Source: Actinomycetota bacterium | Lineage (GTDB): Bacteria; Actinomycetota; Thermoleophilia; Miltoncostaeales; Miltoncostaeaceae | Length of the DNA stretch: 64,000 nt | Assembly (NCBI GenBank): GCA_020636905.1 | Contig: JACJWX010000014.1 | Span: 13,684-77,683, forward strand | Direction: 5' to 3' | Part shown: in pieces, positions 25,018 to 34,163 of the stretch | How positions within the stretch are numbered: position 1 is the first letter of the stretch | Layout of the letters: each line of letters opens with the position of its first letter | Notes under the pieces: generated by a model | The model's input: only the letters and a program-made list of their open reading frames with translations | Databases searched by the model: none | Told to the model about the DNA's origin: nothing | Translations under genes and position numbers: made by a program

Positions 25018-26733
25018 CTAGCGGGCGCGGCGAACGCCGTCGAGTGCGGCGACCAGTCGCTCGCCCTGATCGTCGGGAAGCCCCAGCGCCTCGACCGCCC
25101 GCGTGAACCGGCCACGCTCGTCCGCGTAGAGCTCGGCGGTCCGTTCCAGGAGGTCCTCTCGCGCGCGCCTGGCGAGCGCACGGACGGCCTGGTCGCCGAA
25201 GATGGCCTCGAGCACTTTCTGCGCAAGAGCCGCGGAACCGCCGGCGATTCCCACCTCGGCCCCGGTGAGCCCGCCCGTCGAGGCGAAGGTGGCGAGCATC
25301 AGCATCACCCCGATGCCGTTGACGCCGTAGGCCATGAACCGTGCGGTTGAGCGCTTGTCCTTGCCCTCGGTCCGCACCATGTCGAAGATCATGCTCTGCC
25401 AGTCGCGCACGACGCGCTGGACGCGTTCCTCCAGATCGCCTCCGGGCGCCGCGAGCTCGGGATGGTCGGCAAGGAGGGCTTCACCCGCCGGGTGGCCCCG
25501 CCAGCGTCGCGCCGCCGTCGACGCCGCGGCCTCCGCGTTGGCGATGATCAGGGCCGCCGCGCCGGTCTGGAGCGCTTCGCCCACCGGTCGCGCCGGTTGC
25601 GGCTTGCCCGTCAGCGCTGCCGAGATCCGGTCCCGCAGACGGGCGAGCGCGGACTCCAGCTGCCGGAACACCTCGCTGGTGCCGACGTACTCCTGCCAGC
25701 GCGCGAGCACTTCCCCGCGCAGCAGCGTTCCATCGCTCATGCCCTGTTCGACCCCGGCAGCCGCGCCGTCATAGGCCTCCTGCACCTCGGTGAGGAGTGC
25801 CGCGATGGCCTCGGATTGTTCGCCGACGCCGGCCGTGACCACCCCGACCCGTTCCCCGAGCGCATCGAGCGCACCCGTGAGGGTGCGCTGCACGACCGCC
25901 GCGCGCCGCTGCTGATCCGACGCGAGATCGAGCAACCAGTCGCGCAGCGGACCGATCCGGTCGCCGGGAAGTAGCCCGCGTGGATCGAGGGTCACCTCGG
26001 GCACCACGAACACGGGGGCGTCGCCGAGCCGGTGCTCGGCAAGCATGGACGCGAGGTGCCGGCGGATCTCGTCCTGGGCCGCGGGGGGGATGCGGTCCAG
26101 CACCACCGCGACCGACGTTCCGCGCGCCCCGGCGGTCGCCAGCAGGTCCCACGGCACGGCGTCCGCATACCTGGCGGCGGTGGTGACGAAGACCCACATG
26201 TCCGCCGCCGCGAGCAGCTGGGCGCCCAGGTCGCGGTTGCGACTGACCACCGAGTCGATGTCCGGCGCATCCAGGATGGCGAGGCCCGGGGTGAGGCTCG
26301 CGGCCTCGACGAGTCGGACCGAGTTCGGATCCTGATCGCCGTCGGACGCGCCGGTGGCGCGCGCCAGCCCCGGAAGCACGCGATCGTCGATGAACCAGGG
26401 GCGATCGTCGGGATTCACCACCAGGACCGGCGCGCTGGTGGTGGGTCTCAGCACCCCCGCCCGCGACACGACGTCGCCCACGATCGAGTTGACGAGCGTC
26501 GACTTGCCCGCGCCCGTCGAGCCCCCGACGACCGTGAGCAGCGGAGCGTCCCAGGCGGCCAGGCGCGGAATGACGTAGTCGTCGAGCTGATTGACCACGG
26601 CATCGCGTTCCTCTCGCGCCTCCGCCGCGCCGCGGACGTCGAGCGGCAGTTCGGTGGCGCGCAGGACGTCCCGCAAACCGACCACCGCCTGATGCAGCCG
26701 CTCGGCGTCGAGCTGAGACGTGGGAGTGGTCAC
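25018..26733 (-). CDS. Dynamin-family GTPase (upstream of pair)
   Basis: A 571-residue dynamin-like protein. G1 is GGSTGAGKST (about 70-79), a threonine-rich G2 region follows, and G3 is DAPDIDS. G4 is degenerate (VLDRI in place of N/TKxD), so guanine specificity may be weak. Long helical regions and two C-terminal hydrophobic segments (about 465-485 and 490-510) allow membrane association. It is first in a two-gene operon with another dynamin-like GTPase. No SsgB-like or division genes are adjacent. Confidence 0.8.
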   Translation of the reverse strand: MTTPTSQLDAERLHQAVVGLRDVLRATELPLDVRGAAEAREERDAVVNQLDDYVIPRLAAWDAPLLTVVGGSTGAGKSTLVNSIVGDVVSRAGVLRPTTSAPVLVVNPDDRPWFIDDRVLPGLARATGASDGDQDPNSVRLVEAASLTPGLAILDAPDIDSVVSRNRDLGAQLLAAADMWVFVTTAARYADAVPWDLLATAGARGTSVAVVLDRIPPAAQDEIRRHLASMLAEHRLGDAPVFVVPEVTLDPRGLLPGDRIGPLRDWLLDLASDQQRRAAVVQRTLTGALDALGERVGVVTAGVGEQSEAIAALLTEVQEAYDGAAAGVEQGMSDGTLLRGEVLARWQEYVGTSEVFRQLESALARLRDRISAALTGKPQPARPVGEALQTGAAALIIANAEAAASTAARRWRGHPAGEALLADHPELAAPGGDLEERVQRVVRDWQSMIFDMVRTEGKDKRSTARFMAYGVNGIGVMLMLATFASTGGLTGAEVGIAGGSAALAQKVLEAIFGDQAVRALARRAREDLLERTAELYADERGRFTRAVEALGLPDDQGERLVAALDGVRRAR

Positions 26734-26827
26734 GCGGGCATCATCGCTGCTGCCCGCGCCATCCGCCAGCGACGCGCCGCGGTCCTCCCGGGACCGCCGG
26801 ACACCCCGACGGGACGCGCGCCGAACC

Positions 26828-26866
26828 GTCGGCCGCGGGACGCCGCCAGGGCGCCCCGCGGCCGAC
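26828..26866 (-). terminator. Hairpin terminator after the second chemoreceptor
   Basis: A perfect 12-bp stem (26828-26839 with 26855-26866) and 15-base loop, just beyond the chemoreceptor stop at 26870. Confidence 0.65.
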
Positions 26867-26869
26867 CGG

Positions 26870-28471
26870 TCAGCTGACCGTGAAGAGGCCCACCGTGCGG
26901 TTCAGGTCGTGCGCGGTGCACTCGAGGTCACTGGCGCGCTCGACGATGCCCCGGGTCGAGGCGCCCGTCTCGCGGGCCGCCGCCGCCACCTGCTCGGCGG
27001 CCGCCGCATGTTCGCGGCTGCCTTCGGCGAGCGCCGCGATGTGGCGCTGGATGTCCGTGCTCTCGGTGTCGATGCGTTCGGCGCTCTCGGCGAGCATCGA
27101 CATCCGCTCCACGAGCTGTTCGACCGAGACATGGATGTCGGCGAACGCGGCCTGCGCGGATTCCACCTGCGCGACACCCGCGTTGACGTCCGACTCGGTG
27201 GTACCCATGGCGCTGACGGCGGAGGCCGCGCTGGACTGGATCTCACCGATGAGCCCCGCGATCGATTCGGTCTGGGCGCGAGTGGACTCGGCGAGCCCGC
27301 GCACCTCGTCGGCGACGACGGCGAAGCCCTTGCCCGCCTCTCCCGCACGGGCGGCTTCGATGGCCGCGTTGAGCGCCAGCAGATTGGTCTGCTCGGCGAT
27401 CTCCTCGATCGCCGCGACGATCTGGCCGATCGCGCCGCTGCGCTCACCCAGGGAGCCGATGACGCGGGCCACGTCGGACACCGACTCCTGGATCCGGCTC
27501 ATCGCCTCGGCGGTGGCCTGTGCGGTGTCTCGACCGGAAAGCGCGCCGCTCTGCACCCCGGCGGCCATCTCCCCTGCGGCGCGGCAGGCCTCGGCCACCG
27601 AAGCGGCCCCGTGCGCCAGTTCGCCTGCGGTCTCCGCGACGCCGCACGTCTCGGTGGCGTGCGCGGCGGCCTTGGTGGCGACCTGGTCGACGGTCGCGGC
27701 GACCTCCGCCAGCGAGGTCGAGCTGTGCTGGGCGGCGCCGATCATGTCGGTGGCGAGCTCGGCCGTGTGCGACGCCGTTCCCTGCCCTGTTTCGATCATG
27801 CGCCGAAGGCCGAGCACGACCTTGTTGAATTCGAACCCGACCTGGCCGAGTTCGTCCCGGCCGGCACCCTCGACGGTCGCGGTGAGGTCACCGGCCATCA
27901 CACGGCGGGCCGCGTCGTGGTAGTGCCGAAGGGGGTCACTGATACGCCGCCAGTTCCAGACGCCCAGCGCTGCGGCCAGCGCAATACCCACACCGGCCGA
28001 AAGGAGCGCGTCGGTCCAGCTGGCGGACAGCGCCTCCAGCACGGCCGGGATGCCGGCGGTCGCGGCAAGCGAGCCGACCACGCGCCGCCTCAGGCTCCCA
28101 TCCGGCACGATCTGCCCCACGCGGACGACGGCGTAGTGCTCACCGTCGCGCATGACCGGCACGACGGCCTCGCGAATGACCTCGCCGGTGTTGCGCTCGT
28201 AGGGGCGCAACGACGGCGACCTGACGGCGGCCGCGGCGAGATTCGCCTCGTCCGCGTAGACCCGGCCCTCGCGCAGTTTGTTGGTGTGAACGTAGGTCCG
28301 CGCCTCCGGCGACATCAGGACGATGTACTCGAGGTCCATCGTCAGGCGTTTGGCGTACTCCGCCGAGATCTGTTCCAGCGCCGCCGATTCATCGTCGCGG
28401 AGCGCGGCTTCGGTCAGCGTCGCGAGTTCGTTCGCAAGCACCATCGGGTCGCGCAGTCGCCATCCGGGCAT
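26870..28471 (-). CDS. Methyl-accepting chemotaxis protein with N-terminal sensor and one TM segment
   Basis: A 533-residue chemoreceptor from ATG 28471 with GGAGAGGA upstream. The first ~150 residues resemble a single-Cache/CHASE-like fold (MDLEYIVLMSPEARTYVHTN) without a preceding hydrophobic helix, which is odd: only one TM (about 155-180) is clear. A HAMP and signalling coil follow, with the tip EIAEQTNLLALNAAIEAA and GEAGKGFAVVADEVRGLAE. Either the sensor is cytoplasmic or the true start lies upstream. It has its own promoter region with a dyad. Confidence 0.88.
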   Translation of the reverse strand: MPGWRLRDPMVLANELATLTEAALRDDESAALEQISAEYAKRLTMDLEYIVLMSPEARTYVHTNKLREGRVYADEANLAAAAVRSPSLRPYERNTGEVIREAVVPVMRDGEHYAVVRVGQIVPDGSLRRRVVGSLAATAGIPAVLEALSASWTDALLSAGVGIALAAALGVWNWRRISDPLRHYHDAARRVMAGDLTATVEGAGRDELGQVGFEFNKVVLGLRRMIETGQGTASHTAELATDMIGAAQHSSTSLAEVAATVDQVATKAAAHATETCGVAETAGELAHGAASVAEACRAAGEMAAGVQSGALSGRDTAQATAEAMSRIQESVSDVARVIGSLGERSGAIGQIVAAIEEIAEQTNLLALNAAIEAARAGEAGKGFAVVADEVRGLAESTRAQTESIAGLIGEIQSSAASAVSAMGTTESDVNAGVAQVESAQAAFADIHVSVEQLVERMSMLAESAERIDTESTDIQRHIAALAEGSREHAAAAEQVAAAARETGASTRGIVERASDLECTAHDLNRTVGLFTVS

Positions 28472-28485
28472 TGATCCTCTCCAGG

Positions 28486-28499
28486 TGTAATCCCTTACA
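28486..28499 (-). promoter_or_regulatory. Operator-like dyad before the chemoreceptor
   Basis: TGTAA-TCCC-TTACA, a perfect 5-bp inverted repeat, between the candidate promoter and the ribosome site. It could bind a repressor near the transcript start. Confidence 0.35.
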
Positions 28500-28505
28500 G
28501 ATCAT

Positions 28506-28532
28506 GGATCGGTGCGTATGCGTACGAATTGA
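28506..28532 (-). promoter_or_regulatory. Possible sigma-28-like promoter
   Basis: On the minus strand TCAATTCG, 11 bases, ACCGATCC: the CCGAT core and spacing match flagellar sigma promoters. It is 34 bases before the chemoreceptor ATG. Evidence is weak alone but repeated at other motility genes here. Confidence 0.35.
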
Positions 28533-28612
28533 GCCCCCGTGGCCAACTACCCGCGGAAATTCGGAGAAACACCGAGATTCAGGACGCGGGCGCCGGCGGC
28601 GGCGACCACCGC

Positions 28613-29809
28613 TCAGGCGGTGAATTCCCCTCGGACCAGCAGCGGCGACTCGGTTCCGTCGGGAGCGACCGCACGGACGACGACCTCGGGCCCGCCGATC
28701 ATGAAATCGACGTGGATGTCGCTGACGTTGGCGGCCGCGCGGTGCTCGGCGCCGACGCCGGCCGGATAGGCCGCACCGAGCGCGATGTGGCTCGCCGCGT
28801 TCTCGTCGAGCAGTGTGTCGTTGAAGGTGATCCCGAGCGGGCCGATCCTGCCCGAGCCGTCCACGAGGGCGACCTCGCCGAGGCGCGCGGCACCGTCGTC
28901 GGCGGCCATCCGTCCGCGCATCGCCTCAACGCCGCGATCGGCGGTGATCTCGACGGCCCGGCCCCCTTCGAAGCGCACGCGCAATCCCTCCACCAGGGTT
29001 CCGGCCAGGTCGAGGGGCAGCGTGGCGCTGACCACGCCGTTCGTGCGCGCCGGGTCCGGGGTCGTGAACACCTCCTCGGTGGGGATGTTCGGGAGATGGG
29101 CGAGCCCGTCTCGGCGGTGCTCGCCTCCGCCGAGCCAACGTGAGCTGGGAAAGAGCCCCACCGTCAGGTCGGTCCCGGGGCCCACGAAATGCAGCGCATC
29201 GATGGGCATCTCGCTCAATCGTGCGGCACGCTCGGCCAGCTCCGCACCGCGTCGCCGCCACGCGTCGACCGGATCGTCGGTGTCGAGGCGGCAGACGTGA
29301 ACGATCGCCTCGGCCAGGCGGGTCAGGGCGGCGTCGGCGCCGAGGTCGGGAAACACCATCGCCGCCCAGGCGGGGTTCGGGCACGGCACGACGGTCCAGT
29401 TGACCGACGACTCCATCACCAGGGCCATGGTCTCCGGGATCGACGGGAGCCGGTCGCGCGCCACCCGCACCGGATCGCAGTCGTCGAAGACCCCCGGCGC
29501 GACCGGCCCCGACAGGCTGACGACGGCGGCCGACATGCGTCCCAGATGCTTGGCGCGTTCGCCGAGCCAGGGCGGCGCCCAATCGAGCGTGTCCTCGGCC
29601 GCGTGGAGCGCGCGAGCCCGTTTCACGAAGGGGTCATGCCACGTCACGTCGACGTACTTCGCCCCGGCGCGGTACGCGGCGTGGGCCACCTCCCGGGCGA
29701 GACGTTCCTGCCCTGGCTGGCAGCTCAGCGAGACGACCTGACCCGGTTGGACGTTTGCGCCGCCTCGAACGGCGAGGTCGGCGAGTGCAGGGAGCCAGTT
29801 GTCGTCCAC
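28613..29809 (-). CDS. M29-family metallo-aminopeptidase
   Basis: A 398-residue thermophilic-type (AmpS/PepS) aminopeptidase that removes N-terminal residues using two cobalt or zinc ions. Start GTG 29809 has AAGGAG upstream. The metal-ligand regions are visible: NIPTEEVFTTPDP (Glu), GITFNDTLLDENAASHIALG (Glu/His) and SDIHVDFMIGG (His and Asp). N-terminal LVxGGANVQPGQVVSL is typical. Length is normal. Divergent from metF with 184 bases between. Confidence 0.9.
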   Translation of the reverse strand: MDDNWLPALADLAVRGGANVQPGQVVSLSCQPGQERLAREVAHAAYRAGAKYVDVTWHDPFVKRARALHAAEDTLDWAPPWLGERAKHLGRMSAAVVSLSGPVAPGVFDDCDPVRVARDRLPSIPETMALVMESSVNWTVVPCPNPAWAAMVFPDLGADAALTRLAEAIVHVCRLDTDDPVDAWRRRGAELAERAARLSEMPIDALHFVGPGTDLTVGLFPSSRWLGGGEHRRDGLAHLPNIPTEEVFTTPDPARTNGVVSATLPLDLAGTLVEGLRVRFEGGRAVEITADRGVEAMRGRMAADDGAARLGEVALVDGSGRIGPLGITFNDTLLDENAASHIALGAAYPAGVGAEHRAAANVSDIHVDFMIGGPEVVVRAVAPDGTESPLLVRGEFTA

Positions 29810-29993
29810 GACCGCTCCTTGTGAGGGCTGGAGATTGCGCCAGGGGTCCCGCAGAGCTTCCCACACAATCGGGGACCCGGCCCGTGGGACCCGGCGCGGG
29901 AGGATCCTGTCCCGTGCGGGGGCCGGGGCGGCGACGACGATTGAGAACGCGAATGCGATCGGACGCCGACGGGTGCGCTACCGTGCCCGTCCG

Positions 29994-30863
29994 ATGACGC
30001 TGATCTCGGACCTGATCGCGGCGGGTCCCACCCGCTCGCTCGAGTTCTTCCCGCCACGCGACGAACAGGGCGAATCGCTGCTCGCCGAGACCCTGGCGGA
30101 CCTCGAGCCGCTCGGACCCTCCTTCGCCTCGGTCACATATGGGGCCGGGGGATCGACGCGCGACCGTACGCGCGATCTCGTGGTCGACATGAACCGCCGA
30201 GAACGGTTCCCGACGATGGCGCATCTGACCTGCGTCGGACACACCCGGGCGGAGATCACGGGCCTCCTCGACGCATACGCCGCCGCCGGCGTCCAGAACA
30301 TCCTCGCGCTGGGGGGCGACCCCCCCGTGGACGGATCCGACCCCGCGGGCGACTTCCGCTACGCGCACGAACTCATCGCCTTCATCGCCAACCACCCGGC
30401 GGAGTTCTGCGTCGGGGTCGCCGCCCACCCCGAGGGGCATCCGCGATCCCCGGATCTGACCGAGGATCGCCGTCGACTCGCCGAGAAACTCGAGGACGCC
30501 GACTTCGCCATCACCCAGTTCTTCTTCGGGGTCGAGCCGTATCTGCGCCTGGTGGACGATCTGGCGAAACTCGGATGCGACCGTCCCCTGGTCCCCGGCG
30601 TCATGCCGTTCGTGAGCGCCCCGGGGCTGATGCGGATGGCCTCGATGAACGGCACGCACATCCCGAGCGAGATCGGCGCGCGACTGGAGACCGCATCCCC
30701 CGAGGACGTGGCCCGGATCGGCGTCGAGGTGGCCAGCGAACTCAGCCGCGATCTCATCGAGGCGGGCGCTCCGGGCGTCCACCTCTACACCCTCAACCGG
30801 TCCGCATCGGTGCGGTCGGTCTGGGCCGCGCTCGGCCCACAATCCCAGGCCCCCACGACCTAG
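29994..30863 (+). CDS. metF: Methylenetetrahydrofolate reductase
   Basis: A 289-residue flavoprotein converting 5,10-methylene- to 5-methyl-tetrahydrofolate for methionine synthesis. Motifs: RSLEFFPPRDEQGE (catalytic Glu near the N-terminus), FASVTYGAGGSTRDRT, LALGGDPP and ITQFFFGVEPYLRLV. ATG 29994 lies nine bases after TACCGT, so the leader may be only about two bases. An in-frame extension upstream to 29799 is rejected because it crosses the divergent promoter. metZ follows three genes later. No SAM riboswitch is visible. Confidence 0.94.
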   Translation: MTLISDLIAAGPTRSLEFFPPRDEQGESLLAETLADLEPLGPSFASVTYGAGGSTRDRTRDLVVDMNRRERFPTMAHLTCVGHTRAEITGLLDAYAAAGVQNILALGGDPPVDGSDPAGDFRYAHELIAFIANHPAEFCVGVAAHPEGHPRSPDLTEDRRRLAEKLEDADFAITQFFFGVEPYLRLVDDLAKLGCDRPLVPGVMPFVSAPGLMRMASMNGTHIPSEIGARLETASPEDVARIGVEVASELSRDLIEAGAPGVHLYTLNRSASVRSVWAALGPQSQAPTT

Positions 30864-30873
30864 CGAGCCGCCC

Positions 30874-31797
30874 GTGAACACGTTCCGACGCCCGGCGCCG
30901 ATCATCGCCGTGAGTGCCCTGGCACTGCTGGTGCTGGCGCTCGTCGCCGCCCAGGATGCCGGCAACACGCACCTGTCGATCGCCGAGGCGCTCCTGCTCG
31001 GCGTGGTCGAGGGACTCACCGAGTACCTGCCGGTGTCCTCGACCGGCCATCTCACCGTGACGCAGCAGCTCCTGGGGCTGACCGACACGCCCGCTTCGAA
31101 AGACGCCGCCGACGCGTACGCGATCGCGATTCAGGCGGGCGCCATCGTGGCCGTGCTCGGGATCTACCGGCACCGCATCGCGAACGCGCTCATGGCCGTC
31201 GCCGGTCGCGGCCGCGACCCCGTCGCCGGGCGACGCCTGCTGACGGCCATCATCGTCGGGTTCATTCCCGCCGCCATCGTCGGACTGCTCCTCGACAGCA
31301 CCATCAAGGAACACCTCTTCGGCCTCTGGCCCGTCATCGCCGCCTGGATCGTCGGCGGGATCGTCATCCTCCGGTGGCCGGACGCGGCCGGCCAGCGCGG
31401 GCGCGCGCTCGAGATGATCACCGTCCGTGACGGGCTCATCATCGGCCTGGTGCAGGTGCTGGCCCTGTGGCCCGGCGTGAGTCGCAGCCTCGTCGTGATC
31501 CTGGCCGCGCTCGCGGTCGGCCTGAGCATCGCGGCGGCGGTCGAGTTCACCTTCCTGCTCGGTCTGGTGACCCTCGGTGCGGCGACGCTGTACGAGACCC
31601 TCGACAAGGGGTCGGTCATCGTCGATCAGTTCGGCATCGGAGCGCCGATCGTGGGCTTCCTCGCGGCGTTCGTGTCGGCGGCGGCCGCCGTGGTGTGGAT
31701 GGTCGAGTACGTGCAGCGGCGAGGATTGGCGATCTTCGGCTGGTATCGCATCGCCATCGGTGTGATTGTTGCCATCCTCGCTCTGACCGTCCTCTAG
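30874..31797 (+). CDS. uppP: Undecaprenyl-diphosphatase UppP
   Basis: A 307-residue membrane enzyme that recycles undecaprenyl pyrophosphate, the carrier for cell-wall and surface glycans. Motifs: the Glu-rich VVEGLTEYLPVSSTGHL and the PGVSRS-type ALWPGVSRSLVVI, with eight hydrophobic helices. The start is GTG 30874, ten bases after metF. Length is slightly above the usual ~270 because of the N-terminal signal-like helix. It may support the glycan operon at the start of the window. Confidence 0.95.
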   Translation: MNTFRRPAPIIAVSALALLVLALVAAQDAGNTHLSIAEALLLGVVEGLTEYLPVSSTGHLTVTQQLLGLTDTPASKDAADAYAIAIQAGAIVAVLGIYRHRIANALMAVAGRGRDPVAGRRLLTAIIVGFIPAAIVGLLLDSTIKEHLFGLWPVIAAWIVGGIVILRWPDAAGQRGRALEMITVRDGLIIGLVQVLALWPGVSRSLVVILAALAVGLSIAAAVEFTFLLGLVTLGAATLYETLDKGSVIVDQFGIGAPIVGFLAAFVSAAAAVVWMVEYVQRRGLAIFGWYRIAIGVIVAILALTVL

Positions 31798-31813
31798 CCA
31801 CCGCGGAGTCCCG

Positions 31814-31999
31814 GTGTCCGACCCCAGACTGCAGTACCGCCTGCTCACCGGCCCCGACGATCGCTCATTCTGCGAGCGCGTCAGCGAGGCGCTGGCCGAT
31901 GGGTACGTGCTTCACGGAAGTCCGGCCCTCACGCACGACGGTGAGCGCGTGATCGCCGCCCAGGCGGTCGTGCTCCCGTCGCCGCGGCCGACCCAGTGA
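31814..31999 (+). CDS. DUF1737 domain protein
   Basis: A 61-residue cytoplasmic protein with the DUF1737 pattern: LQYRLLTGPDDRSFCERVSEAL and DGYVLHGSPALTHDGERVIAAQAVV. Start GTG 31814. It overlaps the metZ start by four bases, so it is co-translated with it. Function unknown. Confidence 0.75.
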   Translation: MSDPRLQYRLLTGPDDRSFCERVSEALADGYVLHGSPALTHDGERVIAAQAVVLPSPRPTQ

Positions 32000-33201
32000 G
32001 CCACGACGCGCCACGCTGGCGCCCCGACACCCGAGCGGTGCGGGGCGGGCTCGCCCGGAGCCAGTTCGACGAGACCGCGGAGGCGATCTTCCTCACCCAG
32101 GGCTACGCCTACGAGTCAGCGGAACAGGCCGAGGCGTCGTTCGCAGGCGAGGTGGACCACTACGTCTACAGCCGCTACGGGAATCCCACCGTGCGGATGT
32201 TCGAGGAGCGGCTCGCCGGGCTGGAAGAGGCCGAGGATTGCTTCGCGACCGCGAGCGGCATGGCCGCGGTCTTCAACTCGCTGATCGCGATCCTCGAACA
32301 CGGCGACCGGGTCGTGGCGTCGCGCGCCCTGTTCGGGTCGTGCTTCATCATCCTCAACGACCTGCTGCCACGCTGGGGCATCACCACCACCTTCGTGGAC
32401 GGGCACGACCTCGATCAGTGGCGCGAGGCGCTCGCGACCCCGGCGAAGGCGGTGTTCTTCGAGTCACCCTCGAATCCGATGCAGGACATCATCGACATCC
32501 CGGCGGTCTGTGAGCTGGCCCACGATGCGGGGGCCCGGGTCATCGTCGACAACGTGTTCGCGACTCCGCTGCTCCAGCGGCCGTTGCAGCTCGGCGCGGA
32601 CATCGTCGTGTATTCGGCCACCAAACACATCGACGGTCAGGGCAGGGTGCTCGGCGGTGCCATCCTGGGCCGCCGCGGCTACATCCGGGGCGAGGTGGAA
32701 CCCCTCATTCGCCACACCGGACCCTCGATGAGCCCGTTCTCGGCGTGGGTGCTCGGCAAGAGCCTCGAGACCCTGCGCCTCCGGGTGGAACACCAGTGCG
32801 CGAGCGCGCTCCGGATCGCCGAGTGGCTGGAGTCGCGCCCCGAGATCGCGTCCGTGCGCTATCCCACGCTCGCCAGCCATCCGCAGCACGAGCTCGCCGC
32901 GCGGCAGATGTCCGCCGGCGGCACGGTCATCACCATGCGGCTGGCGTCCAAGGCCCCGGTTGCCAAGCGGGTGGCGTTCGCCATGCTCGACGCGCTCGAG
33001 ATCATCGACATCTCGAACAATCTCGGCGACGCCAAGTCGCTCATCACCCACCCCTCCACCACGACCCATCGACGCCTCAGCCCCGAGGACCGTGCGGCGG
33101 CCGGAATCACGGACGGCGTGATCCGGCTCTCGGTGGGACTCGAGGACCCGGCGGACCTGATGGATGACCTCGGACAGGCGCTCGACGCGGCCGTGACGTG
33201 A
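31996..33201 (+). CDS. metZ: O-succinylhomoserine sulfhydrylase / PLP-dependent trans-sulfuration enzyme
   Basis: A 401-residue Cys/Met-metabolism PLP enzyme. The N-terminus FDETAEAIFLTQGYAYESAEQAEA is the MetZ form, YSRYGNPTVRMFEERLAGLE the PLP cofactor block, and Lys210 in SATKHIDGQGRVLGG the Schiff-base lysine. It makes homocysteine directly from O-succinyl (or O-acetyl) homoserine and sulfide. With metF nearby, it places methionine synthesis here. The GTG start lies in the DUF1737 end. Confidence 0.92.
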   Translation: MSHDAPRWRPDTRAVRGGLARSQFDETAEAIFLTQGYAYESAEQAEASFAGEVDHYVYSRYGNPTVRMFEERLAGLEEAEDCFATASGMAAVFNSLIAILEHGDRVVASRALFGSCFIILNDLLPRWGITTTFVDGHDLDQWREALATPAKAVFFESPSNPMQDIIDIPAVCELAHDAGARVIVDNVFATPLLQRPLQLGADIVVYSATKHIDGQGRVLGGAILGRRGYIRGEVEPLIRHTGPSMSPFSAWVLGKSLETLRLRVEHQCASALRIAEWLESRPEIASVRYPTLASHPQHELAARQMSAGGTVITMRLASKAPVAKRVAFAMLDALEIIDISNNLGDAKSLITHPSTTTHRRLSPEDRAAAGITDGVIRLSVGLEDPADLMDDLGQALDAAVT

Positions 33202-33213
33202 CCGGGAGCGCAC

Positions 33214-33234
33214 CCCGGGGGTAGGCTCCCCGGG
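33214..33234 (+). promoter_or_regulatory. Leaderless promoter, -10 within a G/C dyad
   Basis: CCCGGGG, then G, TAGGCT (33222-33227), then CCCCGGG directly abutting ATG 33235. The -10 to ATG distance is seven bases, giving a leaderless mRNA, and the hexamer lies in the loop of a 7-bp inverted repeat. Confidence 0.5.
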
Positions 33235-34158
33235 ATGGTCCACCCCCCGGCTTTCCTGCGCCACGCGCTGACCGCCATCGTGCTGATCGCACTGATCGTG
33301 GGCGTCGTCGTCAAGGTCACGGCGCACGACGACGCAACCGCCGACGCCCAGACGCCGCCCGCTGAGCGCCTCGCCGAGCTGCCCGGCGGCGGACGGAGCA
33401 TCCTTCCGGAGCACCGCGTGGTGGTGCACTACGGGTCACCGCTGGACCGGAAGCTCGGAGTCCTCGGCTTCGGCACGCCGGACGAGGCCGGCATCCGGTT
33501 GCTCGGCACGGCAGACGACTACCGCGCACCCGACCAGAAACCGGTCCTCCCGGCGATGGAGCTGATCGCCGTTCTGGTGACCGCGGATCCGGGAGACGGA
33601 ACCCACCGCCTGCGGATGGACCGGGCCATGATCGAGGGTTATCTCTCGGCAGCCAGATCCGTTGGAGCAATCCTGATCCTGGACATCCAGCCGGGGCGGT
33701 CGGACTTCCTGACCGAAGCGAAAGCCCTCGAGACCTACCTGCTCGAACCGGACGTCAGCCTGGCGATCGATCCCGAGTGGCGAATGGGGCCGGACGAGAT
33801 CCCCGGCAAGGTCATCGGCCATGTCGACGCCGTCGAGGTCAACCGGGTCACGGCATGGCTGTCGAAGCTGGTCAAGGAGCACAAGCTTCCCAACAAGTTG
33901 CTGGTCATCCACCAGTTCGAAGACGGGATGATCGCCCGCAGGGACCGGCTCACCACCAAGCCCGGAATCGACGCGGTCCTCAACGCCGACGGATTCGGGA
34001 CCCGGGAGATGAAGGTCAACACGTACAACCGGGTCACGCGCGGGCGGGGCAAGTTCGCGACGGGGTTCAAGCTGTTCTACGAGGAGGACACCGGACTCAT
34101 GACCCCACGGCAGGTTCTGAGGCTGCGTCCCGTCCCCGACGTCGTAATGTACGAGTGA
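33235..34158 (+). CDS. Exported or membrane-anchored protein, TIM-barrel-like
   Basis: A 307-residue protein with an N-terminal signal-anchor (ALTAIVLIALIVGVVV, about 10-26). The extracytoplasmic part has alternating strand/helix spacing with GVLGFGTPDEA, LILDIQPGRSDFLTEAKALE and LAIDPEWRMGPDE, resembling glycosidase-like barrels; acids in LDIQPG and DPEW are candidate catalytic residues. I recall similar actinobacterial hypothetical lipoproteins but know no function. It has its own leaderless promoter. Confidence 0.72.
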   Translation: MVHPPAFLRHALTAIVLIALIVGVVVKVTAHDDATADAQTPPAERLAELPGGGRSILPEHRVVVHYGSPLDRKLGVLGFGTPDEAGIRLLGTADDYRAPDQKPVLPAMELIAVLVTADPGDGTHRLRMDRAMIEGYLSAARSVGAILILDIQPGRSDFLTEAKALETYLLEPDVSLAIDPEWRMGPDEIPGKVIGHVDAVEVNRVTAWLSKLVKEHKLPNKLLVIHQFEDGMIARRDRLTTKPGIDAVLNADGFGTREMKVNTYNRVTRGRGKFATGFKLFYEEDTGLMTPRQVLRLRPVPDVVMYE

Positions 34159-34163
34159 GCAGG

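Noticed and set aside
29810..29993. SAM or cobalamin riboswitch before metF
   Set aside because: No conserved riboswitch core could be recognised, and the gene appears to have almost no leader.
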